This document shows positions 26,540-35,443 of a stretch of 64,000 nucleotides of DNA, one piece after another; the stretch's first letter is position 1, and each line of letters starts with the position of its first letter. Below the pieces are notes generated by a model, which saw only the letters and a list, made by a program, of their open reading frames with translations, had not been told where the DNA came from and made no database searches. Source of the stretch: Sphingosinicella microcystinivorans (lineage in GTDB: Bacteria; Pseudomonadota; Alphaproteobacteria; Sphingomonadales; Sphingomonadaceae). The stretch spans positions 558,001 through 622,000 of the forward strand of contig NZ_CP116005.1 in the NCBI RefSeq assembly GCF_027941835.1, written 5' to 3'. The position numbers and the translations under genes are program-made.

Positions 26540-27149
26540 AGCTCGCCCGGATTCCGTCGATCACGTACTGCGCGGCGAGCGCGGCGAGGATGACGCCGAG
26601 CAGCCGCGTGATCATCGCTTCGATCTTCTCGCCGAGCAGCCGCATCAGCGGCCCGGCGGTGAGCAGCGCCGCGAGCGTCAGCACGAGCACGATGCCGAGC
26701 GCGGCGAGCACGACGCTGCGCTCCGCCCAGCCGTTCGCCTGCGAGGTGAGCAGCATCACGCTCGCGATCGAGCCCGGCCCGGCGAGCATCGGGATCGCCA
26801 TCGGGAACACCGAGACGTCCTCGATGTCCTTGGACGCCACCTCCTGCGCGCGCGCGCTACGCCGCTCGGTGCGCTTCTCGAACACCATCTCGGACGCGAT
26901 CAGGAACAGGAGGATGCCGCCCGCGATGCGGAACGCATCGAGGCTGATGCCGAGCGCGGCGAGCATCCCCTTGCCGAGGAAGGCGAAGAACAGCAGCACG
27001 CCCGCCGCCACCAGCACCGAGCGGATCGCCATCGCGCGGCGCTGCTGCGGGGACGCGCCCGCCGTCAACGAGGAATAGATGGGCGCGCATCCCGGCGGGT
27101 CGATCACCACGAACAGCGTGGCGAGCGCCGAGACGAACAGCTCGGTCAT
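26529..27149 (-). CDS. MarC family integral membrane protein
   Basis: A 206-residue protein with six predicted membrane helices. It shows the MarC/UPF0056 features [17 protein letters not shown] near the N-terminus, [15 protein letters not shown] in the middle, and [18 protein letters not shown] near the end. Members are putative transporters whose substrate is not established. The ATG is joined to the folD stop as TAATG (27147-27151), so it is the second gene of that operon. Confidence 0.9.
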   Translation of the reverse strand: MTELFVSALATLFVVIDPPGCAPIYSSLTAGASPQQRRAMAIRSVLVAAGVLLFFAFLGKGMLAALGISLDAFRIAGGILLFLIASEMVFEKRTERRSARAQEVASKDIEDVSVFPMAIPMLAGPGSIASVMLLTSQANGWAERSVVLAALGIVLVLTLAALLTAGPLMRLLGEKIEAMITRLLGVILAALAAQYVIDGIRASFSL

Positions 27150-28048
27150 TACAAGCCTTCGGGCGCCGGCAGCCCGGCGCGGCGATGCGCGGCGACGAGC
27201 GTGTTGCGCAGAAGCACGGCGATGGTCATCGGCCCGACGCCGCCCGGCACCGGCGTCACCGCGCTCGCCGTCTCCAGCGCCTCGCCGTAGGCGACGTCGC
27301 CGACGAGTCGCGTCCTGCCCTCGCCGCGCTCCGGCGCCGCGATGCGGTTGATGCCGACGTCGATGACGACCGCGCCCCGCTTCAACCAGTCGCCGCGCAC
27401 CATCTCGGGCCGTCCCACCGCGGCGACCACGATGTCCGCCTCGCGCACCACGGCGGGCAGGTCGGCGGTGCGGCTGTGCGCGACGGTCACGGTGGCGTTC
27501 GCGGCGAGCAGGAGCTGCACCATCGGCTTGCCGACGATGTTGGAGCGGCCGATGACGACCGCGCGCTTCCCCGAGAGGTCGCGGCCCAGCCGGTCCTCCA
27601 GCAGCATCATGCAGCCGAGCGGCGTGCACGGCACGAGACCGGGAAGCCCGGTCGCCAGCCGTCCGGCGTTCACGATGTGAAACCCGTCCACATCCTTGTC
27701 GGGGTCGATCGCCTCGATCACCGCGCTCTCGCGCATGTGCTTCGGCAGCGGCAATTGCACGAGGATGCCGTCGACGCTGTCGTCGGCGTTCAGCCTTTCG
27801 ACGAGCGCGACGAGATCGGCCTCGGGCGTCTCCGCAGGCAGGCGATGCTCGAAGCTCGCCATGCCGGCCTCGACCGTCGCCTTGTGCTTGGAGCCGACGT
27901 AGACCTGGCTCGCCGGGTCCTCGCCGACCAGCACGACCGCGAGGCCGGGCCGCCTGCCGGTCGCGGCGAGGAACGGTGCGACGCCTGCGGAAATACGTCC
28001 GCGGAGACCCTCGGCAAACGCCTTGCCGTCGATACGCTCAGCCGTCAT
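27149..28048 (-). CDS. folD: Methylenetetrahydrofolate dehydrogenase / methenyltetrahydrofolate cyclohydrolase
   Basis: Bifunctional enzyme of one-carbon metabolism: oxidises 5,10-methylene-THF with NADP+ and hydrolyses the methenyl product. The 299-residue protein has [13 protein letters not shown] with the catalytic Lys, [10 protein letters not shown], the NADP-binding GRSNIVGKP, and the C-terminal [11 protein letters not shown]. It is followed directly by marC (one-base overlap) and preceded by yggT. Confidence 0.97.
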   Translation of the reverse strand: MTAERIDGKAFAEGLRGRISAGVAPFLAATGRRPGLAVVLVGEDPASQVYVGSKHKATVEAGMASFEHRLPAETPEADLVALVERLNADDSVDGILVQLPLPKHMRESAVIEAIDPDKDVDGFHIVNAGRLATGLPGLVPCTPLGCMMLLEDRLGRDLSGKRAVVIGRSNIVGKPMVQLLLAANATVTVAHSRTADLPAVVREADIVVAAVGRPEMVRGDWLKRGAVVIDVGINRIAAPERGEGRTRLVGDVAYGEALETASAVTPVPGGVGPMTIAVLLRNTLVAAHRRAGLPAPEGL

Positions 28049-28059
28049 TCGAAAAGCCC

Positions 28060-28362
28060 TCAACCGGCCATGATGTCGAAGACCAGCGCCGGAACCAGCC
28101 GCTGGATGAGGATCAGGCCTAGGATCAGCACCATCGGCGAAAGGTCGATGCCGCCGAGGTCCGGCAGCACGCGGCGGATCGGCCGCAGCATCGGCTCGGT
28201 CAGGCGGTCGAGCCCGGTCAGCAGGCTGCGCACGAACTGGTTGCCGGTGTTGATGACGTTGAACGCCACCAGCCAGCTGATGACGACCTGCACGATGATG
28301 ATCCAGATGACGAGCTGGACGACCATCGTGAAGATACCGAGCAGAGCCGCGACCGTATTCAT
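28060..28362 (-). CDS. YggT family membrane protein
   Basis: A 100-residue protein with two hydrophobic halves. The N-terminal helix includes [19 protein letters not shown] and the second half contains the family motif [14 protein letters not shown] followed by another helix. YggT proteins are linked to osmotic or divisome functions but have no defined biochemical role. The ATG at 28360-28362 follows AAGGAA. It lies 11 bases before folD. Confidence 0.88.
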   Translation of the reverse strand: MNTVAALLGIFTMVVQLVIWIIIVQVVISWLVAFNVINTGNQFVRSLLTGLDRLTEPMLRPIRRVLPDLGGIDLSPMVLILGLILIQRLVPALVFDIMAG

Positions 28363-28400
28363 GCTGATCAATTCCTTGGCACGCCGTGCAGGCCTGTCTC

Positions 28401-28865
28401 CTAGCCGCGCGCCGGAACCGTGTCCACCGCGACGTCTTCGGTCTCCGCGGCAAGCCCCGCCTCGATGGCGTCCATCGCCGCGAGCAGCCCGGCCTTGTCG
28501 CAGCGCGCCGCGATGTCGGCCTCGACGGCGAGCACGCCCGGCGCGATTTCGCCGTACAGGCGCTCGCCGTCCGCGGTCAGCGTCAGCCGCGAGGTGCGGC
28601 CGTCGCGGTCGTCGGCCTCGCGCCGCATCAGCCCGCGCGCGATCAGCGCGGAGACGGCCCGGCTCACCGTCGCCTTCTCCATCGGGGTCATCCGCACCAC
28701 GTCTTGCGCGCTGCGCCCCGGCTTTTCCGCGACCGCCGCGAGCACGCGCCACTGCGGCGAGGACAGCCCGCAGCCTTCATAGACGCACGCCAGCCGCTGG
28801 CTCAGCCGGTCTGAGAGCACCGCGAAGCGGTAGGGCAGGAACGTATCGAGACGGATCGGGGCCAT
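28401..28865 (-). CDS. MarR family regulator of the homogentisate operon
   Basis: A 154-residue winged-helix repressor. The HTH region is [19 protein letters not shown] followed by the recognition helix [15 protein letters not shown] and the wing [15 protein letters not shown]. It is divergent from hppD, and a perfect 16-bp palindrome lies between the -35 and -10 of the hppD promoter, so it probably represses hppD-hmgA and perhaps itself; the ligand would be an aromatic acid of the pathway. It resembles the MarR protein at 43391, sharing a start like [13 protein letters not shown]. Confidence 0.88.
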   Translation of the reverse strand: MAPIRLDTFLPYRFAVLSDRLSQRLACVYEGCGLSSPQWRVLAAVAEKPGRSAQDVVRMTPMEKATVSRAVSALIARGLMRREADDRDGRTSRLTLTADGERLYGEIAPGVLAVEADIAARCDKAGLLAAMDAIEAGLAAETEDVAVDTVPARG

Positions 28866-28875
28866 ATCGTTCCAC

Positions 28876-28904
28876 TTGCAACAAGTTTCATATGAAACTA
28901 ATAT
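28876..28904 (+). promoter_or_regulatory. hppD promoter with MarR operator in the spacer
   Basis: TTGCAA (28876-28881) and TAATAT (28899-28904) are separated by 17 bases. The perfect palindrome AGTTTCAT-ATGAAACT occupies 28884-28899, almost exactly the spacer. Binding of the divergent MarR protein here would block RNA polymerase. The expected transcription start is near 28911, with GGGAGAG before the ATG at 28946. Confidence 0.75.
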
Positions 28905-28945
28905 CACGAAATAACGACTCGAAGCAAATGAGGGAGAGAGCGTCA

Positions 28946-30028
28946 ATGGCCGACCTTTTCGAAAACCCGGCGGGGCTCGACGGTTTCGAATTCCTTGAGT
29001 TCTCCGCGCAGGATCCCGCGCTCGTCGACCGCGTGTTCCGCCAGCTCGGCTTCACGCCCATCGCCAAGCACCGCTCGAAGGAGGTGACGCTCTACCGGCA
29101 GGGCCACGTCAACTTCCTGCTGAACGCCGAGCCGCGCTCGCCCGCCGCCTTCTTCGCCGAGGAGCACGAGGCCGGCGCCTGCGCGATGGGCTTCCGCGTC
29201 AAGGACGCGGCAAAAGCTTATGCCCACGCCGTCGCGAACGGCGCCGAGCCCGCGCCGACCGCGACCGGCTGGATGGAGTTGAAGCTCCCCGCCATCAAGG
29301 GCATCGGCGGCAGCCTCATCTACCTCATCGACCGCTACGGCGACGACGCCGACATCTACGACATCGACTTCCGCTATTTCGACGGCGTCGACCGTCATCC
29401 CAAGGGTGCGGGGCTGGAGATCATCGACCACCTGACGCACAACGTCTATCGCGGCCGCATGAAGTTCTGGGCGGAGTTCTACGAGAAGCTCTTCAACTTC
29501 CGCGAGATCCGCTACTTCGACATCAAGGGCGAATACACCGGCCTCACCAGCCGCGCGATGACCGCGCCGGACGGCAAGATCCGCATTCCGCTGAACGAGG
29601 AAGCCAAGCAGGGCGGCGGCCAGATCGAGGAATTCCTGATGGCGTTCAACGGCGAGGGCATCCAGCACGTCGCGCTGTCCACGAACGACATCTATGCCAC
29701 CATCGACGCCCTGCGCGCGCTCGGCCTGCCGTTCATGACGCCGCCGCCCGAGACCTATTACGCGATGCTGGGCGAGCGCCTGCCCGGCCACGGCGAGCCG
29801 GTCGACGCCATGAAGGCGCGCGGGCTTCTCCTCGACGGCTCCACCGAGAACAACGACCCGCGCCTGCTCCTCCAGATCTTCTCCGGCAACATGCTCGGGC
29901 CGGTGTTCTTCGAGATCATCCAGCGCAAGAAGGACGAGGGCTTCGGCGAGGGCAATTTCAAGGCGCTGTTCGAATCGATCGAGCGCGACCAGATCGAGCG
30001 CGGCGTCCTCGAAACGACGGAGGCCTGA
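28946..30028 (+). CDS. hppD: 4-hydroxyphenylpyruvate dioxygenase
   Basis: Converts 4-hydroxyphenylpyruvate to homogentisate with Fe(II) and O2 in tyrosine degradation. The 360-residue protein has two vicinal-oxygen-chelate domains; the iron ligands in the C-terminal domain are His162 (IIDHLTHNV), His241 (GIQHVAL) and Glu323 (PVFFEIIQ). The ATG at 28946 follows GGGAGAG. It is the first gene of hppD-hmgA-M20-fah. Confidence 0.97.
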   Translation: MADLFENPAGLDGFEFLEFSAQDPALVDRVFRQLGFTPIAKHRSKEVTLYRQGHVNFLLNAEPRSPAAFFAEEHEAGACAMGFRVKDAAKAYAHAVANGAEPAPTATGWMELKLPAIKGIGGSLIYLIDRYGDDADIYDIDFRYFDGVDRHPKGAGLEIIDHLTHNVYRGRMKFWAEFYEKLFNFREIRYFDIKGEYTGLTSRAMTAPDGKIRIPLNEEAKQGGGQIEEFLMAFNGEGIQHVALSTNDIYATIDALRALGLPFMTPPPETYYAMLGERLPGHGEPVDAMKARGLLLDGSTENNDPRLLLQIFSGNMLGPVFFEIIQRKKDEGFGEGNFKALFESIERDQIERGVLETTEA

Positions 30029-30031
30029 GCC

Positions 30032-31159
30032 ATGAAGCGCTACCTGAACTTCCCGCTGGTGAAGGGCGAATCGAGCCGCCAGGCGCACGCCGACCTCCCC
30101 GAAGGCACTTACGAGCGCGAGATGTCGAAGGAGGGCTTCTTCGGCCCCGCCGCCTTCTTCTATCACCGCAATCCGCCGACGGGCTGGACCGACTTCGACG
30201 GGCCATTGGCGCCGCGCGCCTTCGACCTCACGCAGATCAACGAGGCGCCGAACTCGCTCTGGTCCGCCCCGGTCGTGCTGCACAACAAGGCCACCGAAAT
30301 CCGCCTGTGGCGTCTCGCCGAGGCCATGCCGAGCCTCGACCGCAACGGCGACGGCGACCAGATCCTGTTCGTGCACCGCGGCGCGGGCGATTTCTTCTGC
30401 GATTTCGGCCATCTCGCCATCGGGCAGGGCGACTATGTCGTCATCCCGCGCGGCACGATGTGGCGCATCGCGCCCGCCGAGCCGATGCAGATTCTCGCCA
30501 TCGAGGCGACGAACAGCAGCTACACGCTCCCCGACAAGGGGCTGCTGGGGCCGCACGCGATCTTCGACCCTGCGGTGATGGACACGCCCGAGATCGACGA
30601 CGCCTTCCGCGCGCAGCAGGGCGACATCGAAACGCGCGTCGCGGTGAAGAAGCGCGGGGCCGTCTCGTGGATGACCTTCCCGTTCAACCCGCTCGACGCC
30701 GTGGGCTGGCACGGCGAGCTTTCGGTCGCGCGGCTCAACGTGCGGGACATCCGCCCGATCATGAGCCACCGCTACCACGTGCCGCCCTCGGCGCACACGA
30801 CCTTCCTCGCCGACCGCTTCGTGATCTGCACGTTCGCGCCGCGCCCGTTCGAGACCGACCCGAAGGCGCTGAAGGTGCCGTTCTTCCACAACAACGACGA
30901 CTACGACGAGGTGCTGTTCTACCACGACGGCGACTTCTTCAGCCGCGACAACATCCACCCCGGCATGATGACGCTGCACCCCACCGGCTTCACGCACGGC
31001 CCGCATCCCAAGGCGCTCGGCCGCATGTTCGAGCAGCCCAAGCCGATGACCGACGAGTACGCGGTGATGATCGACACGCGCGATCCGCTCGAAATCGGCG
31101 AAGCGGCTTCCGCTGTCGAATGGACCGGTTACAAGGATAGCTGGAAAAGCAAGTCCTGA
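30032..31159 (+). CDS. hmgA: Homogentisate 1,2-dioxygenase family protein
   Basis: Ring-cleaving dioxygenase expected to turn homogentisate into maleylacetoacetate. At 375 residues it is shorter than the better known ~430-residue enzymes, with a shorter N-terminal region. Iron-site residues are visible in the C-terminal half: the His and Glu of FFHNNDDYDEVLFYHDGDF and the His of THGPHP. It starts three bases after hppD, and the pathway context supports the call. A short HGD subfamily exists in alphaproteobacteria; exact substrate preference is not proven. Confidence 0.9.
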   Translation: MKRYLNFPLVKGESSRQAHADLPEGTYEREMSKEGFFGPAAFFYHRNPPTGWTDFDGPLAPRAFDLTQINEAPNSLWSAPVVLHNKATEIRLWRLAEAMPSLDRNGDGDQILFVHRGAGDFFCDFGHLAIGQGDYVVIPRGTMWRIAPAEPMQILAIEATNSSYTLPDKGLLGPHAIFDPAVMDTPEIDDAFRAQQGDIETRVAVKKRGAVSWMTFPFNPLDAVGWHGELSVARLNVRDIRPIMSHRYHVPPSAHTTFLADRFVICTFAPRPFETDPKALKVPFFHNNDDYDEVLFYHDGDFFSRDNIHPGMMTLHPTGFTHGPHPKALGRMFEQPKPMTDEYAVMIDTRDPLEIGEAASAVEWTGYKDSWKSKS

Positions 31160-31170
31160 AGGGGGTCCAC

Positions 31171-32577
31171 ATGAAGGCCATGATCCTGTCCGCGGCGACG
31201 CTGTGCCTTGCCGCGGCGGCGGCGAACGCCGCGGCGCCGGACTCGCCGCAGGGCACCGCCGCGCTCAGCCTCTACAAGGACATCGTCGAGATCCGCTCCG
31301 CCGCGGGTCACGGCAAGGTGCCCGAGGTGGCGGCGCGCGTCGCGAAGGACCTGAAGGCGGCCGGGTTCGCGGAGGCCGACATCAAGGTCGTGCCGATGGG
31401 CGAGACCGTCTACCTCATCGCCCGCTATCCCGGAAAGGCAGGGAGCAAAAAGCACCCCATCGCCTTCCTCGCGCACATGGACGTGGTGGACGCGAAGCCC
31501 GAGGACTGGTCGTTCGATCCCTTCGTGCTGCGCGAGGCGGACGGCGACTTCCTCGGCCGCGGCACGCTCGACAACAAGATGGGCGTCGCCCACCTGACGC
31601 GCGCCTTCGCCGATCTGAAGGCAGGCGGCTTCGTGCCGGACCGCGACCTCTACCTCGCCTTCTCGGGCGACGAGGAGACGGGCATGGTGACGACGCGCGC
31701 GCTCGTGGACGCCCTCAAACCGGTGAAGCTCGAATATGCGCTGAACTCGGACGCCGGCGGCGGCGCGCTCGGCCCGGACGGCAAGCCCCTCGGCTACGGG
31801 ATGCAGGTGGCCGAAAAGACCTTCGCGACGTTCGACGTGACGATCCGCAACGATGGCGGCCATTCCAGCCGTCCGCGCAAGGACAACGCCATCTACGATC
31901 TCGCCGCGCTCCTCAAGAATGTGGAAGCACTGAAATTCCCGGTCATGGCGAACAGCGTGACGCGCGCCTCGTTCGGCGCGATGGCGCGGGAACTGAAAGC
32001 GGGCCAGCCGCAGGTCGCCGAGATGCTGCGCCGCTTCTCGGAAAACCCGGACGACGCCGAAGCCGCCGCCGCGCTCGCCGCGAGCGAGGAATTCGAGCCC
32101 GAGATGCGCACCACCTGCGTCGCCACCATGCTGAACGCGGGCCACGCCGAAAACGCGCTGCCGCAGCGCGCGGTCGCCACGGTGAACTGCCGCATCTTCC
32201 CCGGCGTCGAGGTGGCGGCCGTGCAGGCCGCGCTCGAACAGGCGGGCGGCAACCCCAAGGCCGAATGGAAGGTGCGCGGCACGCCCACGGCGAGCCCGGT
32301 GTCGGAGCCGCGGCCCGACGTGACGGCGGCGGTCAAGTCCGCGCTGGCGCTGCACCACCCCGGCGTCGTCATCACGCCCTACCAGGAATCGGGCGGCACC
32401 GACGGCATGTGGTTCCGCATCGCGGGCGTTCCCACCTATGCGGTGTCGCCGATCTTCATGGACATGAAGAAGATGCGCGCGCACGGGCTCGACGAGAACG
32501 CGCCGGCCCTTTCCTTCTACAACGGCCTCGACTACTGGCCGCACCTCATCCGAACGCTTGCAGGGGGAAAGAAATGA
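31171..32577 (+). CDS. Secreted M20 family metallopeptidase
   Basis: A 468-residue exported peptidase. A signal peptide covers about residues 1-20 (ANA cleavage). Zinc-site residues are His102 and Asp104 (HMDVVD), Asp134 (TLDNKMG), Glu168/Glu169 (SGDEETG), with the dimerisation domain in the middle. M20 enzymes remove N-terminal or C-terminal residues from peptides or hydrolyse N-acyl amino acids. Its place between hmgA and the fumarylacetoacetase gene suggests that it frees tyrosine or phenylalanine from periplasmic peptides or conjugates to feed the pathway. This link is inferred. The stop overlaps the next start by ATGA. Confidence 0.88.
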   Translation: MKAMILSAATLCLAAAAANAAAPDSPQGTAALSLYKDIVEIRSAAGHGKVPEVAARVAKDLKAAGFAEADIKVVPMGETVYLIARYPGKAGSKKHPIAFLAHMDVVDAKPEDWSFDPFVLREADGDFLGRGTLDNKMGVAHLTRAFADLKAGGFVPDRDLYLAFSGDEETGMVTTRALVDALKPVKLEYALNSDAGGGALGPDGKPLGYGMQVAEKTFATFDVTIRNDGGHSSRPRKDNAIYDLAALLKNVEALKFPVMANSVTRASFGAMARELKAGQPQVAEMLRRFSENPDDAEAAAALAASEEFEPEMRTTCVATMLNAGHAENALPQRAVATVNCRIFPGVEVAAVQAALEQAGGNPKAEWKVRGTPTASPVSEPRPDVTAAVKSALALHHPGVVITPYQESGGTDGMWFRIAGVPTYAVSPIFMDMKKMRAHGLDENAPALSFYNGLDYWPHLIRTLAGGKK

Positions 32578-33581
32578 AGCTCGCCAGCCTGAAAGGCGGC
32601 CGCGACGGCCGGCTCGTCGTCGTCTCGAAGGACCTCGCGTGGTGCGCGGACGCCTCCGCCATCGCACCCACGCTTCAGGCCGCGCTCGACGACTGGGACG
32701 TGGCGGCGCCGAAGCTGGAGGCGCTCGCCACCGACCTCGCGCACGACGTGATCCCCAAGGACCGCTTCCACGAGCGCGAGGCGCACTCGCCGCTGCCGCG
32801 CGCCTATCAGTGGGCGGACGGCTCGGCCTACGTGAACCACGTCGAGCTGGTGCGGAAGGCGCGCGGCGCCGAGCTTCCCGAAAGCTTCTGGACCGACCCG
32901 CTGATGTATCAGGGCGGCAGCGATCTGTTCGTGGGGCCGCGTGACCCCATCGTGCTCGCCGACGAGAGCTGGGGCTGCGATCTCGAAGCCGAGGTCGTCG
33001 TCGTCACCGGCGACGTGCCGCAGGGCGTCTCCACCGCCGATGCCCGCGCGCACATCCGCCTCGTCGGCATCGTCAACGACGTCAGCTTGCGCAACCTCAT
33101 CCCCGCCGAGCTCGCCAAGGGCTTCGGCTTCCTCCAGTCCAAGCCCGCCAGCGCCTTCTCGCCGGTGTTCGTGACACCCGACGAACTCGGCGACGCGTGG
33201 GACGGCGGCAAACTCTCCGGCACGCTCAAGGTCGATCTCAACGGCCAGCCGTTCGGCCGCGCCGAAACGCACGTCGACATGACCTTCGATTTCGGCGTGC
33301 TCATCGCGCACCTCGCCAAGACGCGCGAGCTGGAGGCGGGCTCGATCGTCGGCTCGGGCACGGTTTCGAACCGTGACGCGGGCGGCGGACCGGGAAGACC
33401 CATCGCGAAAGGAGGCCTCGGCTATTCCTGCCTCGCCGAGGTGCGCATGGTCGAGACGATCCTGTCGGGGAAGCCGGAAACGCCGTTCCTGAAATACGGC
33501 GACACGGTGCGCATCTGGGTCGACGACGCCTCCGGCCACAGCATCTTCGGCGCCATCGAGCAGACCGTCGCCCCGCGCTGA
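32574..33581 (+). CDS. Fumarylacetoacetate hydrolase family protein
   Basis: A 335-residue protein of the FAH superfamily, with an N-terminal SH3-like part and a C-terminal catalytic beta-roll. Metal-binding acidic residues are in CDLEAEVVVV and the loop GIVNDVSLRN; the late GSGTVSNRD and KYGDTVRIWV stretches are typical. It most likely cleaves fumarylacetoacetate to fumarate and acetoacetate, as last step of the homogentisate route. A maleylacetoacetate isomerase is not seen in the window, so this enzyme may act directly on maleylacetoacetate or the isomerase is elsewhere. Confidence 0.88.
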   Translation: MKLASLKGGRDGRLVVVSKDLAWCADASAIAPTLQAALDDWDVAAPKLEALATDLAHDVIPKDRFHEREAHSPLPRAYQWADGSAYVNHVELVRKARGAELPESFWTDPLMYQGGSDLFVGPRDPIVLADESWGCDLEAEVVVVTGDVPQGVSTADARAHIRLVGIVNDVSLRNLIPAELAKGFGFLQSKPASAFSPVFVTPDELGDAWDGGKLSGTLKVDLNGQPFGRAETHVDMTFDFGVLIAHLAKTRELEAGSIVGSGTVSNRDAGGGPGRPIAKGGLGYSCLAEVRMVETILSGKPETPFLKYGDTVRIWVDDASGHSIFGAIEQTVAPR

Positions 33582-33703
33582 GCCAGCGCTGAGGCTACGC
33601 TGAGTCGGGTTGCCGAGGCGGCACGCGCGTTTCCAACCTGTTAACGCCTGCTCAGGCAGGGTCCCCACGGGATTCACGGGCGGGCTTCACAGGGACGCGC
33701 GAC

Positions 33704-34249
33704 ATGGCACTCGGCAGCAAGGTTTCAGCGCTTCGCCGCGCAAAGGCGCTGCCGCCTGTCGGCACGGGCGCGCGCGAACGCCGGCTGCATCTTCAGGCGC
33801 ACAACTACTGGGCGACGCTGCCGCGCGCCGGCAGCGTGCCGCACTGGCGCGATTTCGATCCGATGATGATCGACGACCGCTGCACGCAGAGCTTCGTCAT
33901 CGACCTCGACGCGGGCGAACCGCCGCACCTCCGGCTGATCGGCGAGGCGCTCCAGGCCGAGGGCGGCGTCGGCACCGACGTCATCGGCCTCGCCGATGCG
34001 CCGCCGGGCTCGCTGCTGATGCGGATCAGCAGCTACCTGCCCGAGCTTCTCACCCGCGCCGTGCCCCTGTCCGTCGAGGCCCCCTACGAGACCACCGACG
34101 GCATCCCCGGCATCTACCGCGCGCTGCTGATGCCGTTCACCACCGACGGCAACGGCATCGACGTCGTGTTCGGCGTCGTCAGCTGGCGCGAGACCGCGCG
34201 CGCCGGCGAACGCCCCGACGCCGCGCGCATCGTTCCGATCAGAAGCTGA
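33704..34249 (+). CDS. PAS_5-like domain protein
   Basis: A 181-residue soluble protein that resembles the alphaproteobacterial PAS_5 (PF07310-like) family. Typical stretches are HNYWATLPRAGSVPHWRDFDP and the following FVIDLD, PHLRLIGEALQAE and GIPGIYRALLMPF. There is no output domain, so it may sense a ligand and act through a partner. An ATG follows a weak purine stretch. It stands alone before the cold-shock terminator. Confidence 0.75.
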   Translation: MALGSKVSALRRAKALPPVGTGARERRLHLQAHNYWATLPRAGSVPHWRDFDPMMIDDRCTQSFVIDLDAGEPPHLRLIGEALQAEGGVGTDVIGLADAPPGSLLMRISSYLPELLTRAVPLSVEAPYETTDGIPGIYRALLMPFTTDGNGIDVVFGVVSWRETARAGERPDAARIVPIRS

Positions 34250-34284
34250 AACGACTGCCCCGACCGGGGGGCGGGAAACGAAAA

Positions 34285-34309
34285 GGGCCGACGCGATCCG
34301 CGCCGGCCC
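34285..34309 (-). terminator. Rho-independent terminator of the cold-shock gene
   Basis: GGGCCGaCGCG (34285-34295) pairs with CGCGcCGGCCC (34299-34309), with one mismatch. On the minus strand the stem is followed by TTTTCGTTT. It ends the cold-shock transcript about 55 bases after its stop codon. Confidence 0.85.
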
Positions 34310-34362
34310 CTCCTGCGTTCGATCCTCCCCGAATCGAAACGGCTGATCGAAACGGCCGTCGG

Positions 34363-35097
34363 CTACAGCAGCTCGATATTGCCGGCCGCCACCTTGCCGC
34401 GGCGGTCACGCGCCAGCTCGAAGCTGACCCGCTGGCCTTCCGCAAGGCTCGTGAGACCGGCGCGCTCCAGCGCGCTGATGTGCACGAACGCGTCCTGCTT
34501 GCCGTCGCCGCGCGAAATGAAGCCGAAGCCCTTCATCGTGTTGAAGAACTTGACCGTGCCCTCGATGCGCTCGCCCGGCGTGAAGTCGTCGTCACCCGCG
34601 CTGCCCGGGGCGGGCCCGCGCTCGCGCGCCGGACGGTCGGGACGCTCCGGCGCCTCGCCGTCGATCACGAGGTCGGAGGCCGAAAGGCGTCCGCCGCGGT
34701 CGAAGATCGAGAACGTCACCGGCTGGCCCTCGTCGAGCGTCGTGCGACCGGCGCGTTCGACCGCGCTGATGTGCACGAACACGTCCTCGCCGCCGTCGCG
34801 GGCGATGAAGCCGAAGCCCTTCGTCGCGTTGAACCATTTCACGGTGCCCGATGACGTGCCGAGCGACGTGCCGGGATCGCGGCTGCCGCCGCCGCCCCCG
34901 AAGCCGCCACCGCCGCCGCGGAAACCGCCACCGCCACCGCCACCACCGCCGGCGCCGAAGCCGCCGCGATCGTTGCCGTAGCCACCGAAGCTGCGGCCGG
35001 CATCGTAAAAGTCGTCGCCACCGCCGAACGAATCGCGGCCTCCGCCGCGGCGGTCATAGCCACGGTCCCCACCGCGCTTGCGGCCATCAAAACCCAT
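34363..35097 (-). CDS. Two-domain cold-shock protein with Gly-rich N-terminus
   Basis: A 244-residue single-strand nucleic-acid binder. The first ~95 residues are a low-complexity Gly/Arg/Asp/Phe tract. Two CspA-type OB folds follow: [19 protein letters not shown] with VFVHISA, and [19 protein letters not shown] with AFVHISA; both keep the RNP-1 and RNP-2 aromatic residues. The ATG complement at 35095-35097 is the start, since the longer frame has no similarity. Two-domain Csps are common in alphaproteobacteria; the RGG-like N-terminal tail is unusual and may drive RNA binding or condensation. Confidence 0.92.
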   Translation of the reverse strand: MGFDGRKRGGDRGYDRRGGGRDSFGGGDDFYDAGRSFGGYGNDRGGFGAGGGGGGGGGFRGGGGGFGGGGGSRDPGTSLGTSSGTVKWFNATKGFGFIARDGGEDVFVHISAVERAGRTTLDEGQPVTFSIFDRGGRLSASDLVIDGEAPERPDRPARERGPAPGSAGDDDFTPGERIEGTVKFFNTMKGFGFISRGDGKQDAFVHISALERAGLTSLAEGQRVSFELARDRRGKVAAGNIELL

Positions 35098-35340
35098 GTC
35101 GTGATATCCAGTCTGAATGACGTCGGCAGCCGGGCGCATGCCGCCACAGCACTGTCGTTCTCGGCCAAATTCTATTCGCGGCGTTCGACAGCCTGTTGTT
35201 CCCAAAACAAAATCCGTGCGCCCACGGACATTCCTGACGAGCGTTCGCACCAGTCCGAAACTGGCACGTACCTCATGAGCTTACATGAGATTCGCGGAGC
35301 CTGCGAGCGAAAAAGACGCGTTCTCAATTCTTTCCGGCAC
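35098..35340 (-). promoter_or_regulatory. Probable structured leader and promoter region of the cold-shock gene
   Basis: Together with the hairpin up to 35400 this is the only gene-free stretch over 300 bases. It contains no convincing reading frame. Small stems are visible: CTCATG/CATGAG (35272-35277 with 35284-35289), CCAGT/ACTGG near 35250-35265 and CCGTG/CACGG near 35213-35226. Cold-shock genes often have long folded 5' leaders that regulate translation by temperature, so this could be one. No exact start of transcription can be given. Confidence 0.45.
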
Positions 35341-35400
35341 GCGCCGCCCGGACTTGCCATATGCCCTGTTCGACGGGCGTATAGCAAGTCCGGGCGGCGC
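35341..35400. repeat. Perfect 17-bp inverted repeat forming a long hairpin
   Basis: GCGCCGCCCGGACTTGC (35341-35357) is repeated in reverse complement at 35384-35400. Inside, ATGCCC (35361-35366) also nearly pairs with GGGCGT (35375-35380). It lies 44 bases before the DUF885 ATG. It has no T-run for termination, so it may be a mobile palindromic element, a leader structure, or a protein site. Confidence 0.8.
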
Positions 35401-35443
35401 GGCGTATGAACCGGTCATGATCGCTTTTCCCGAAAGGACCACC

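Noticed and set aside
28943-31006. A 687-codon frame opposite hppD and hmgA
   Set aside because: Low-complexity Val/Ala/Glu/Arg translation; both plus-strand genes have conserved iron ligands.
34860-34990. Gly-rich repetitive DNA
   Set aside because: It encodes the low-complexity N-terminus of the cold-shock protein; not an independent repeat element.
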